From positions 1-42,652 of the forward strand of contig CAKZNC010000144.1 in assembly GCA_937129385.1 (NCBI GenBank): a stretch of 42,652 nt of DNA, given 5' to 3'. This DNA comes from an uncultured Bacteroidota bacterium. GTDB taxonomy: Bacteria > Bacteroidota > Bacteroidia > Bacteroidales > GCA-2748055. Shown in pieces: positions 1 through 9,048 of this stretch. The translations under genes were made by a program, and so were the position numbers. Numbering within the stretch: the first letter of the stretch is position 1; every line of letters starts with the position of its first letter. The notes under the pieces were generated by a model that saw only the letters and a list, made by a program, of their open reading frames with translations, did no database searches and was not told the DNA's origin.

Positions 1-54
1 GAGTTAAGAGTTGAGAGTTAAGAGTTAAGAGTTAAGAGTTGAGAGTTAAGAGAG
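1..54. repeat. Heptamer tandem repeat, GAGTTAA type
   Basis: Seven consecutive 7-base units (1-49) read GAGTTAA or GAGTTGA, followed by a partial unit. The array starts at the window edge, so it may be longer. It ends 5 bases from the stop codon of the leftward gene at 60-2243, so it lies directly in that gene's 3' flank. The same unit reappears at 41338-41365. Confidence 0.95.
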
Positions 55-59
55 TGGTA

Positions 60-2243
60 TCAGAATCTCAGGGTATACTTGACTTTGAACCTGGCGCCTG
101 CCTCTTCAAGCTGATAGCGTTCGAAAGGATCCCGGGCAATGCTGTTCCAAACAAGGAAGACCTCTTTTCCGGGTCGTATGATCCACTGGAAACGTGATTG
201 CCAGCCCATCTTTTCGGACTGACTGTCATACTGGATAAAGCTGTAGAGGGTGATATCCGGACTGAAAAGGATGTTCAGGTTCATGCGGTAGATATTTGCC
301 GTGAAACCGGTTCCTTCCAGTAAAATGTCATTCCTGATCAACTCTGCGCCAATGAAGAGGGGGACCATGACCTGGCAGCCTGATTTCAGCCAGATTTCCC
401 TGCGGGTACCATTGAAAAATTCGCCAAAGCGATAGTCCACACTACCCCATAACTGTCTTTTCCTGGCAGTTTTGAATGAGATGGTCTGCCAGGTGAAATG
501 GTGGTTTCCTCCGGGAACGATATAGCCGGTGTAAAGGTCGAACGGCGCATCAAGGAACTCAAAGGTTCCGGTGATCCTGTACTGCAGTTCTTCCCCTGTC
601 AGGAGTCTTAACTTCACCGGGGTCAGTTTCCATTCGCGGGTAAGCAGGTTTCCCCGGAAGTCGGTGATATGATCAAGGCCTACCCCTGCGAGGGCCTGCA
701 TGATGCCCCATCTTTCAGGCCGGTATCCCAGTGTGAGATCACCATATGATTGCCTGACACCCGGTCGGGGCACAAAACCGATGCCTGCCACAAAATTCTC
801 CTGTATCTGCATGTGACCGACCCGGAAGGAGATGATGTCATTGGGATACACCAGCTCTGCCCCGAATGCGAGGTCCCTGTTTTGCTCCCTGCTGCTGGTG
901 AACGAATTATTTGTCACAGACCGGAGTCCGTATACAATAAAGGACATATTTTTATCACCCCTGAATTCAGAGGTAGCCAGTTTCAAATCAAAACCTACAA
1001 GGAAGTTGGAGGTGTCTGACAGGGAATTGCCGTAGGTTGAGATCATTCCCGCCTGTGATTGTTTCCCGATATTCCTGCTCAGTCGGGTCACGGCAAAATG
1101 ACCATTGGTCCAGCCGATTCGCCTGTCTTTCATGTACATGGCTCCGACATTCCATCTTCCGGTCTGTCCGGTGACCTTACCACCGTATTGAACGGGGATG
1201 GGGTTGCCTTGCTGATCAAGTCCGATCCTCCTGGAGAAGAACGGGATCATTCTCGTGTTCCAGTGATTTTCGCGATCTCCATTTATTCCGAAATTGAAAT
1301 AGTTTGCACCATCCAGGAAGAAATCCCTTTTTTCGGGGTAGAATAGGCTGAAACGCGTAAGGTTGATCTCCTGCTGGTCGACTTCAGTCTGCGCAAAATC
1401 AGTATTCACAGTGATGGCTGCTTTCAGGCTGGAGGCGATGTTGTAGTAGGCCTCGAACCCGCCATTCAGAACCGGGCTGATCAGCGGTTTCGTGTTTTTT
1501 ATATTGATACCGCCGAGACCATAGGGCACCAGGTCCAGTCCGACTCCCTGGCTGATCCCTTCTAGTCCGGTTAAAACTCCGGCATCTGAGACCTGGAACT
1601 TATGCGCATTGATATTTGCCACGGGCCAGTAGATCGTCTCCTCCCTGGATTTCTGGTACCTGATCAACTTGGCACCCCAGCTATCCAGGGACGGATCAAA
1701 ATTCAGGGTCTTGAATGGCAGGGCTAATTCTGCCTCCCATCCTTCTTCGGTAATACTTGCCTTGCCTGTCCAGAGCCCGTCCCAGGCTTTATTGAATGCC
1801 GCCCCGTTTTCACTCACGATGGCATCACCGATCGACCCTCTTGGTCCGATCTGGAACCAGTAGGCATTCCTGTGATCCTGGTAGGTATCAAGGATCAGTT
1901 GTACACGGTCATCATTGGACAGGTCGACATCCCTGGCCATCTCCTTCGCCGTGATCTCATCCGGATCAGAATAGCATTTAAATGCAACATAAAGCGTGGT
2001 TTCATCATAACCAAACCAGACCTCTGTCCTTACGGTGGCCGGGGCCCCTGGGGTTGGCTCCCGCTGGTAAAACTGCATGATGGGTTCATTTTGCTTCCAG
2101 ACCTCATCAACGATCCCGTCGACCCTGGGAAGTTCGACGAACCTGGTGGCAGGTATTTGCTCCTGGGCATTTATTTCAGTTGAAGCCTGGAATGTGAGGA
2201 GGATCCAGGCAGGTAGAAGAGCAATCACTCTAATTCTGCACAT
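60..2243 (-). CDS. DUF5916 family outer-membrane protein with N-terminal CBM9-like domain
   Basis: A 727-residue exported protein. Residues 1-26 form a signal peptide (hydrophobic stretch, then NAQ). Residues about 30-230 look like a CBM9/DOMON-type beta-sandwich: it opens with the typical pattern VDGIVDEVWKQ and contains YDETTLYVAF and WEAELALPF. The remaining roughly 490 residues are rich in alternating, aromatic-ended strands and finish in KVKYTLRF, as expected for a C-terminal outer-membrane beta-barrel. This two-part layout is that of DUF5916 proteins, common in Bacteroidota and of unknown biochemical role. The CBM9-like part suggests binding of carbohydrate or a related ligand. The gene lies 140 bp downstream of the hydrolase gene at 2384-3178 on the same strand. 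Family assignment is firm; function is open. Confidence 0.85.
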   Translation of the reverse strand: MCRIRVIALLPAWILLTFQASTEINAQEQIPATRFVELPRVDGIVDEVWKQNEPIMQFYQREPTPGAPATVRTEVWFGYDETTLYVAFKCYSDPDEITAKEMARDVDLSNDDRVQLILDTYQDHRNAYWFQIGPRGSIGDAIVSENGAAFNKAWDGLWTGKASITEEGWEAELALPFKTLNFDPSLDSWGAKLIRYQKSREETIYWPVANINAHKFQVSDAGVLTGLEGISQGVGLDLVPYGLGGINIKNTKPLISPVLNGGFEAYYNIASSLKAAITVNTDFAQTEVDQQEINLTRFSLFYPEKRDFFLDGANYFNFGINGDRENHWNTRMIPFFSRRIGLDQQGNPIPVQYGGKVTGQTGRWNVGAMYMKDRRIGWTNGHFAVTRLSRNIGKQSQAGMISTYGNSLSDTSNFLVGFDLKLATSEFRGDKNMSFIVYGLRSVTNNSFTSSREQNRDLAFGAELVYPNDIISFRVGHMQIQENFVAGIGFVPRPGVRQSYGDLTLGYRPERWGIMQALAGVGLDHITDFRGNLLTREWKLTPVKLRLLTGEELQYRITGTFEFLDAPFDLYTGYIVPGGNHHFTWQTISFKTARKRQLWGSVDYRFGEFFNGTRREIWLKSGCQVMVPLFIGAELIRNDILLEGTGFTANIYRMNLNILFSPDITLYSFIQYDSQSEKMGWQSRFQWIIRPGKEVFLVWNSIARDPFERYQLEEAGARFKVKYTLRF

Positions 2244-2383
2244 GATTCATGAAAAGGGTTTTCGGCCATGAATATACTCATGATTGCCGAATCCTCAGAA
2301 TTCTGCCAAGGATTTCAGCTATTCGATCAAATCAGCACGCACACAGCAGATGTCGTTGGCCAACTTCAAATGATGGTGAACTA

Positions 2384-3178
2384 TTATTTCAGATCTTCAA
2401 TGTATTCCAGCAGGACATGGCAGCCTGGTGCCACCATGGCTCCGTGGTCATGTCCGTCAAATTCAAAAAGATAGGTGCCGGTATGGCCGACCACCTGCAT
2501 CATTCTCCACATATAGGCATTTTCCTCGTATCGCCCCAGCATCTCCAGCTCCCGGTCACCTGTCATCAGGTAGAGCGGAGGCGCATCTTTTCTGACATGA
2601 AACAGGGGTGCCATTGCATCGATTACCGGCTGTGTACCGGGGATATCCCTTTCCTGGCGAACCGTAAAATGGGTGATGGTATGGCCGCTGAATGGAAACA
2701 GCGCATGGATCCTGTTGGCATCTATGTCGTATTTATTTAACCATGTGGGATCCAGGCCTACCATGGAGGTGAGGTATCCACCTGCTGAATGGCCCGATAC
2801 GATGATATGGTCTGCGTCTCCATTGTATCCGGCGATATTCCTGAATACCCAGGCAACAGCAGCGGCAGCATCGTCAAGGATCGCTGTAACCTCCACATTG
2901 GGGGAAAGACGGTAGTTCACGGTCACCATGACCATCTCCTCATTCAACAGTTCTCCCGGGAAATACTTATTCCCGCCTGTGAGTCCGCCTCCATGGAACC
3001 AGATCACCACAGGGTAACTGCCCGGATTGGCCGGTGTACGGATGTCAAGCAGACAACGCTCTTTTGTATATGCATCTCCATCTTTATAGGAGATGTTGGT
3101 GATGGTCTCAAAAACCGGCTGAGCCGTAAGAAGGGCTGCGGATAGCAGCAGCGCTGTAAATATGATCTGTCTTTTCAT
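2384..3178 (-). CDS. Secreted alpha/beta hydrolase (esterase/lipase-like)
   Basis: A 264-residue protein with a type I signal peptide (residues 1-20, ending LLTAQ). The oxyanion-hole motif HGGG (62-65) and nucleophile elbow GHSAGG (Ser131) identify the hormone-sensitive-lipase/BD-FAE-like branch of alpha/beta hydrolases. Asp208 in MTGDRELE and a His in DGHDHGAM (243 or 245) would complete the catalytic triad. The likely reaction is carboxylester hydrolysis in the periplasm or outside the cell, for example removal of acetyl or other esters from glycans, but substrate cannot be read from sequence. It may be co-transcribed with the DUF5916 gene downstream. All catalytic elements are present. Confidence 0.85.
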   Translation of the reverse strand: MKRQIIFTALLLSAALLTAQPVFETITNISYKDGDAYTKERCLLDIRTPANPGSYPVVIWFHGGGLTGGNKYFPGELLNEEMVMVTVNYRLSPNVEVTAILDDAAAAVAWVFRNIAGYNGDADHIIVSGHSAGGYLTSMVGLDPTWLNKYDIDANRIHALFPFSGHTITHFTVRQERDIPGTQPVIDAMAPLFHVRKDAPPLYLMTGDRELEMLGRYEENAYMWRMMQVVGHTGTYLFEFDGHDHGAMVAPGCHVLLEYIEDLK

Positions 3179-3567
3179 ACTCTCTTTATTCTGTTTTTCG
3201 GAGGTGATGTTTCGAAGTTAGTTGATCCCCTGAAGAATTCCAATTCGTAATTGTTGTGTTTCAGATCTAATTTTTATGATTGTAAATCACACTGATACAG
3301 TCAGCTAAGAATATTTTTGTATGGTTTTTGTTGAGGTTTTATATCCATGGTGTTAAGTATAAGATGTGATCATTAATTAGTCTATATGCCCGGAAATAAT
3401 CATATTGCATAATATTTACAATCGGGATCTCCCCGGAGAGCCTGGATGAATTGAATTGCAGAGAGTTAGAGTAGAGAGAGAAATCAGGCCCGGAGTAAGA
3501 TACTTCAGTCTGGAGGTTGCTTAGGGGATGATTTCAGTTGTAAATTTAATCAAACTACTAAACTAAA
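3179..3567. other. Divergent intergenic region, FAS1-SusC-SusD operon upstream DNA
   Basis: 389 bp between two divergent genes, A/T-rich in its middle. A good -7 element (TATTTTTG) lies at 3312-3319 on the plus strand, but no TTG sits 19 bases upstream, so it is only a weak promoter candidate for the operon and would give a leader of about 240 nt. A purine-rich stretch lies at 3461-3483. No coding potential or stable terminator was seen. Confidence 0.4.
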
Positions 3568-5724
3568 ATGAGAAGAATTACACTGTTCAGCAGCGTCCTG
3601 TTGCTTGTGATGGCAACATTTACAAAGCAATGTACCGATCCTCACGAAAGATATGAAGATCCGCCATGGTTGGGTGGTTCAAATATTGAGACGCTTGAAA
3701 GCGAGGGCAATTATGATATTTTCATTGCCCTGATGGACAAGGCGGAGTATCGTGTGTCCATAGAGAACCAGTTGTTCACGCTTTTTGTGCCAAGCGACAG
3801 CGCCTTCGAGGCATATTTCAGCAAGATCGGCATTAGTGGTGTTGATGATCTTACAACAAAAGAGGCGGAAGAGCTTTTTGGACAGCACATCCTGATCAAT
3901 CCCAGGTCACGCGAGCAGCTGATGTATGAGTATGCCTGGGGAGAGTTGCAGGATCCGAAGGGAGAATATGGTACCCTGTTTCACAGGAAAGAGACCTATG
4001 CGGTACCGCAGGAGTATAAGGAGACGGTCAGGTACAATCCGGAATTCAAGGACCAGGAGTTGCTGCTGTACCGTCGGAACACCATGATCCCCCTTTTCAC
4101 AACGGAATTTTTCGAGGACTATTTTGGCGATCCGGCAGGATCGGATTACCTCTTCATGTATCCAAACAGCTCGTGGAGCGGAACGCAGTGGCACGATGCC
4201 ATGGTTACTGAGGCTGAGGTGAGGACCTCCAGCGGATTCATCTATTACCTCGACAGGGTGGTAGAGCCTCTGCAGACCATTGAGACCTATCTCAGGGACA
4301 ACCAGGATCAATTTGGTCTTTTCTATGACATAGCCCAGCGGTTTGCCAACTATGTGAATCCCGGATTCAATGAGGAGAATGAGAGACGGTACCGTAAAAG
4401 CTACAGTCAGATCAGTGATTTTGCTGATGAGTGGGGACCGGAGTCCGGTTCAGCAGAAGCAAAGATGTTGTATTCCTTCACGGCATTTATACCTTATGAC
4501 AATGTGCTACAGGAATTTCTCGACAACACGGTGCTGCAGTCGTATTCATCACTTGACAGTGTACCTCAGCTCTTCCTCGTATACCTGCTGCAGTCTCACC
4601 TGAACACCTACCTCAATCTGCCTACGAAAATGGAGGACCGCTTTATCAATTATCTCGGCGATGAGATCACGATCGACATCGATGCAGACATCGCTGGTGC
4701 CCGTGGCTGCGGTAATGGTGTGATCTACTTCATGAACCGCCTGCTGGAACCCAATGCATTTACATGTGTGGTTGGTGATGTGTTCTACCAGCGTGATTAT
4801 ACCACCTTCCTCTATGCACTTGAAGAATCGGAAGTGCTGAACACCCTTACGCGGCCCAGCATTACAATGACCCTTTTTGCGCCGAGCAATGCTGAACTGC
4901 TTGAATATGGAATCCGGCATGTCGAGGTGGATGGTGATATCATTATTGAGATCAGGGGATCAGACGGCGTATGGAATGAAATGGAACAGCTGGATATCCA
5001 GGAATTTGTTGAGGATTACATCTATGTCGGGAACTATGAAGACTTTATAGGAGAAGGGTTTATCCGGATGGCCTCTGACAATTATGTATATTATAAAGAT
5101 GGCGAGATCCGTGGAGGCGGCAACCAGGTAGAAGGAGATCTTTGCCTGGTCGACGAGAAGGTCCCGAGTGACAGGAATGGGAACCTGTTCTATATCGACA
5201 ACGCAATCAAGGCCCCGTACAATGCTGCAGAACTGATCCTGGACGATCCTGAGCTGTCGGATTTTGCAACTATGCTGGATACACTCTCACTGATCGACAG
5301 TATCCAGGCGGATTACGAAATACCCGGGGTGCTGTTCCCACGGATCAACTTCATGAACCAGCTGAACCAGTGGACGGTTTTTGCTCCTACCAACCAGGCG
5401 ATTGCTGATGCACAGCTTGCAGGACAGCTTCCGACTGATGAAGATGAGCTAAAGGAATTTGTATATTATCATTTCGTAAGAGGAACAACTGTCTTCGATG
5501 ATGGAGAATTCTCCGGTACATTACCAACACAACGGAGGGATACGATCATTGGTTCAGATATCTTTTATGAACCCCTTGATTTCTCAAACGCAGTCTATAA
5601 CCTGATGGTAACCGACAAGTCAGGCCAGGATGTGACCGTGGACCATACAGATGCCAACAGGCTTATCGAGGGAGGTTCATTGCATAAAATAAATAGTGTT
5701 TTACTTTCAGAGCCTGTCAAGTAG
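3568..5724 (+). CDS. Fasciclin (FAS1) repeat lipoprotein, module 1
   Basis: A 718-residue protein with a hydrophobic signal segment and a likely lipobox cysteine at Cys22 (TKQC) followed by TDPHERYED, an acidic stretch like those that direct surface export of Bacteroidota lipoproteins. It contains about four FAS1-type repeats, at roughly 37-230, 233-395, 400-548 and 550-716. Each has the characteristic core TLFVPSDSAF, FTAFIPYDNV, TLFAPSNAEL or TVFAPTNQAI, and most end in a 'Y/LHxInsvL'-like strand such as LHKINSVLL. FAS1 domains bind proteins or polysaccharides. As first gene of a FAS1-SusC-SusD module it probably acts as a cell-surface glycan-binding partner of the SusCD transporter, which is inference. 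The SusC gene follows after 24 bp. Confidence 0.85.
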   Translation: MRRITLFSSVLLLVMATFTKQCTDPHERYEDPPWLGGSNIETLESEGNYDIFIALMDKAEYRVSIENQLFTLFVPSDSAFEAYFSKIGISGVDDLTTKEAEELFGQHILINPRSREQLMYEYAWGELQDPKGEYGTLFHRKETYAVPQEYKETVRYNPEFKDQELLLYRRNTMIPLFTTEFFEDYFGDPAGSDYLFMYPNSSWSGTQWHDAMVTEAEVRTSSGFIYYLDRVVEPLQTIETYLRDNQDQFGLFYDIAQRFANYVNPGFNEENERRYRKSYSQISDFADEWGPESGSAEAKMLYSFTAFIPYDNVLQEFLDNTVLQSYSSLDSVPQLFLVYLLQSHLNTYLNLPTKMEDRFINYLGDEITIDIDADIAGARGCGNGVIYFMNRLLEPNAFTCVVGDVFYQRDYTTFLYALEESEVLNTLTRPSITMTLFAPSNAELLEYGIRHVEVDGDIIIEIRGSDGVWNEMEQLDIQEFVEDYIYVGNYEDFIGEGFIRMASDNYVYYKDGEIRGGGNQVEGDLCLVDEKVPSDRNGNLFYIDNAIKAPYNAAELILDDPELSDFATMLDTLSLIDSIQADYEIPGVLFPRINFMNQLNQWTVFAPTNQAIADAQLAGQLPTDEDELKEFVYYHFVRGTTVFDDGEFSGTLPTQRRDTIIGSDIFYEPLDFSNAVYNLMVTDKSGQDVTVDHTDANRLIEGGSLHKINSVLLSEPVK

Positions 5725-5748
5725 GTGTAATCAACGGAAAATCTTTGT

Positions 5749-8700
5749 ATGTCTTTCAAACATCAGACTATGAACAAACTACAACCAAAACTCTGGCTAA
5801 CCATTATCTTCCTTGGGATCGCCGTTCATCTTTCTGCCCAGAAATTTGTGGTGAGCGGAACAGTGATGGATGCGGAGTATGACGAACCGCTCATGGGGGT
5901 GAATATCGTCGAGATCGATGAGAATGGTCGTTTCCTCAACGGTACGATCACAGACCTGAACGGTAACTATGTGATCAGTGTAAGTTCAGGAAACGCAACC
6001 ATTCAGTATTCCATGCTCGGATTTGAAAAGCAGATCGTCGAAGTAGATAACAGGACACGCATTGATCTTGATCTTGGAGAGTCATCACTCGAGCTTGATG
6101 CTGTTACTATAGTCGGACAGAAAATGGGGAATGACGGTGTCCAGTCCATCAGGGACCGTGCCACCTCGGTTGCAAGGATCGAATTCGAAGGATTGAATTC
6201 AAGTATGACCACAACGGTAGAGGAAATGCTCCAGGGACGACTTGGGAATGTCGACATCTCAGCGGTTTCAGGTGACCCGGGCGCTGGTCTGAATATCCGG
6301 ATCCGTGGTACGGCCACACTGAACGCCAGGAACAGTCCGCTGATCGTGATCAACGGGATTCCATATGATACGCAGATCGATGAAGGATTTGATTTCGGGA
6401 GTGCTGATGTTGAAAAATTCGGGAACCTGATCGATGTGGCCCCTGAAGATATTGAATCGATTGAAGTACTGAAAGATGCCGGCGCAACGGCCATATGGGG
6501 TTCAAAGGCCTCCAACGGGGTTTTGATGATCAAAACAAAGCGGGGAACCCGGTCCAAGCCGATCTTTGAATACACTACGAAGTTCACCAGGGCCCATGAA
6601 CCGGATCCGATACCGATGCTCAACGGAGGAGGATATTCTAGGCTGATTGCGGAGTCACACTACAACCTTGACGAGCGGAATAACTTCTTTCAGACCAACA
6701 CAGATTCTCGTCAGATCGCGTATGACAAAGACTGGGAAGAATACTGGAATTACGCACAGAACACCAACTGGGTGGAAGAAATTACGAGAAAAGCATTTAC
6801 ACAGCAACACCACTTTTCAGTACGGGGTGGTGGTGAGAAATCGGGTTACAAGCTCTCCGTGGGGTACCAGGATGAAGGAGGTACCACCATTGGTACACGA
6901 CTGAAAAAACTGAACATTGGTACCGCTTTTGACTATACGATCTCTTCGAAGCTTAAGTTTTCCAGTGACATCCTCTATACGAGGTACGATCAGGATGCTA
7001 ACTATGATTTTGAAGATGGCGAATATTCCGGGAACAAGAGTCTCAGGGCCATGGCCTATCGTAAAATGCCAAACCTTTCTGTATTCGTGCGCGATACCAG
7101 TAACAATGTATATGACGAGTATTTCACGCCATTGAACACCCTCCAGGGAACTGCACGCAATATGGTCAACCCGGTGGCTTTTGCCAATCTGGGTCAGCAC
7201 AAACGTTTCAGGGACAATCTACGGGCTGGTTTCAACCTGGACTACAGGATCACGGATAAGATCAGGATGAATTCCACGATCACACTGGATGTGTTTGATT
7301 CCAAAATGGAAAAGTTCCTGCCGTTCAAGGCGATCGGGTATAATTTTTACGATAACATCACCCGGCTGGCCACCAATGAATTTACCAACAAATCGTCGAT
7401 ATATGCAATCTCCAAATTCATCTACACACCCATTGCCAACGACGTGCATGATCTGAAGATCCTGGCACAGCTGGATGCTGAGATGTCCAATACAAGGGGA
7501 TTTCGCGTCGAAACCAGTAACGCGTTCTCAGAATATGATTACACGGTGGTGGGGGACAAGAACAACAGGAACATGTATGCCTGGCCCTCCAAGTACAGGT
7601 CCCTGGGTGCATTTGTGAATGCATACTATAAGTTCAAGGACAAATATATTTTCTCACTGGGGGCAAAACTTGAAGGGAACTCCAAGTACAGCAGCGAAGT
7701 TCGCTGGGGAATCTTCCCGGCCACGACCTTTGCATGGCGGATCTCGGAGGAGTCTTTCCTGGAAAATGCATTTTTCATTAACGACTTCCGTCTTCGCGGA
7801 AGCTGGGGTATTTCCGGAAATGCTCCAAACGACAATTACCTCTACTTTAATACATATGGTGCAGGCACGCAGTACTCTTACCTGGAAATGCCGGGGGTCA
7901 GACCCAATAACATGGAGCTGACAGGTCTGCGCTGGGAAAATATTGAGCAGATCAATCTCGGATTCTCATTCTATGGTCTGAACAACAGATTGAATGTTGA
8001 ATTTGATGTCTATGACAAGACCACCCACAACCTGTTCCTGAGGAATACCGGGATTCCCAGCAGTACCGGTTTCGGAAGTTACAATACGAACGACGGAAAA
8101 CTGCAGAACAAGGGGATCGAAGCGATGGTGGATTACCGCGTGGTGGACGGAGAGAATTTCAAGTTCAGTTTCAATTTCAATATCTCCCGCAACCAGAACA
8201 TCGTGCTTGAGCTGCCGGAAAATTTCAGTACGGAATACGGAAATATGCTGGACAACGGGAACTACAAGATCGCCATCGTCCCGGGAAGTCCGATCGGCGG
8301 ATTCTTCGGATACAACTACCTGGGTGTATATTCTACGGAAGAAGCGACTTATGTGCGGAATGCCGATGGCGAAGTAATGTATGAACTTGGTCAGACTGAA
8401 CCAATGCAGATGATCATGGGCGGGTCCTCCTCCTATCTTTTTGAAGCCGGTGACGCACAGTACCAGGACCGTAACTTTGACGGCAAGATCGATGAACTTG
8501 ACCTGATCTACCTGGGTGACACTAACCCAGACTTTATGGGAGGATTCGGTCCCAGGATCCAGTTCAAGGGACTCGTGGTAAATTTCTTTCTCTATTACAG
8601 GATAGGCCAGGAGGTGATCAACCAGACCAGGATGGATACCGAGAACATGTACACCTATGATAACCAAAGCCGGGCCACCAACTGGAGATGGCGGACAACA

Positions 8701-9021
8701 GGTGACATCACTGATATGCCGAGAGCATTGCACAACGAAGGATTCAACTGGCTTGGATCCAGCAGGTTCGTTGAGGATGGATCCTACATCAGGTTCAAGT
8801 CCGCATCCGTCTCCTACACCTTCCCGAAGAGTGTTTCCAGGAAGTTGAACCTGACGCAGATGAGGGTCTACCTGACCGGTTACAATGTTTATACATGGAC
8901 CAACTATTCAGGACAGGACCCGGAAGTTCCGCTTCCTTCGCGCCCCGATTCCCTGCCGAAGGATTTCAGCAGGACACCGCCAAGTATACGTTATACACTG
9001 GGAGTCAGTATCACATTCTAA
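5749..9021 (+). CDS. SusC/RagA family TonB-linked outer-membrane transporter, module 1
   Basis: A 1090-residue SusC-type receptor. After a signal peptide (ending LSAQ) come a carboxypeptidase-D regulatory-like domain (about 31-115, VVSGTVMDAEYDEPLMGVNI), a TonB-box-like stretch (LDAVTIVGQ), a plug domain (about 130-270, with NIRIRGTATLNARNSPL and IESIEVLKDAGATAIWG) and a large barrel ending in YTLGVSITF. It imports oligosaccharides across the outer membrane using TonB energy, with a SusD lid. A second start at 5770 (MNKLQPKLW) gives a more usual signal peptide; the A-rich sequence before 5749 leaves the choice open. Its SusD partner begins 27 bp downstream. Length and domain order are normal for SusC. 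Confidence 0.95.
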   Translation: MSFKHQTMNKLQPKLWLTIIFLGIAVHLSAQKFVVSGTVMDAEYDEPLMGVNIVEIDENGRFLNGTITDLNGNYVISVSSGNATIQYSMLGFEKQIVEVDNRTRIDLDLGESSLELDAVTIVGQKMGNDGVQSIRDRATSVARIEFEGLNSSMTTTVEEMLQGRLGNVDISAVSGDPGAGLNIRIRGTATLNARNSPLIVINGIPYDTQIDEGFDFGSADVEKFGNLIDVAPEDIESIEVLKDAGATAIWGSKASNGVLMIKTKRGTRSKPIFEYTTKFTRAHEPDPIPMLNGGGYSRLIAESHYNLDERNNFFQTNTDSRQIAYDKDWEEYWNYAQNTNWVEEITRKAFTQQHHFSVRGGGEKSGYKLSVGYQDEGGTTIGTRLKKLNIGTAFDYTISSKLKFSSDILYTRYDQDANYDFEDGEYSGNKSLRAMAYRKMPNLSVFVRDTSNNVYDEYFTPLNTLQGTARNMVNPVAFANLGQHKRFRDNLRAGFNLDYRITDKIRMNSTITLDVFDSKMEKFLPFKAIGYNFYDNITRLATNEFTNKSSIYAISKFIYTPIANDVHDLKILAQLDAEMSNTRGFRVETSNAFSEYDYTVVGDKNNRNMYAWPSKYRSLGAFVNAYYKFKDKYIFSLGAKLEGNSKYSSEVRWGIFPATTFAWRISEESFLENAFFINDFRLRGSWGISGNAPNDNYLYFNTYGAGTQYSYLEMPGVRPNNMELTGLRWENIEQINLGFSFYGLNNRLNVEFDVYDKTTHNLFLRNTGIPSSTGFGSYNTNDGKLQNKGIEAMVDYRVVDGENFKFSFNFNISRNQNIVLELPENFSTEYGNMLDNGNYKIAIVPGSPIGGFFGYNYLGVYSTEEATYVRNADGEVMYELGQTEPMQMIMGGSSSYLFEAGDAQYQDRNFDGKIDELDLIYLGDTNPDFMGGFGPRIQFKGLVVNFFLYYRIGQEVINQTRMDTENMYTYDNQSRATNWRWRTTGDITDMPRALHNEGFNWLGSSRFVEDGSYIRFKSASVSYTFPKSVSRKLNLTQMRVYLTGYNVYTWTNYSGQDPEVPLPSRPDSLPKDFSRTPPSIRYTLGVSITF

Positions 9022-9048
9022 CAGATCTAAAGGATAATATACGAAGTT

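Noticed and set aside
3461-3483. Degenerate GAGTTAA heptamer array
   Set aside because: Purine-rich and similar in flavour, but units do not keep a 7-base register.
7966-8733. Open frame of 255 codons on the minus strand opposite SusC of module 1
   Set aside because: Lies fully inside a well-supported SusC barrel and has no recognisable domain, signal or ribosome-binding site.
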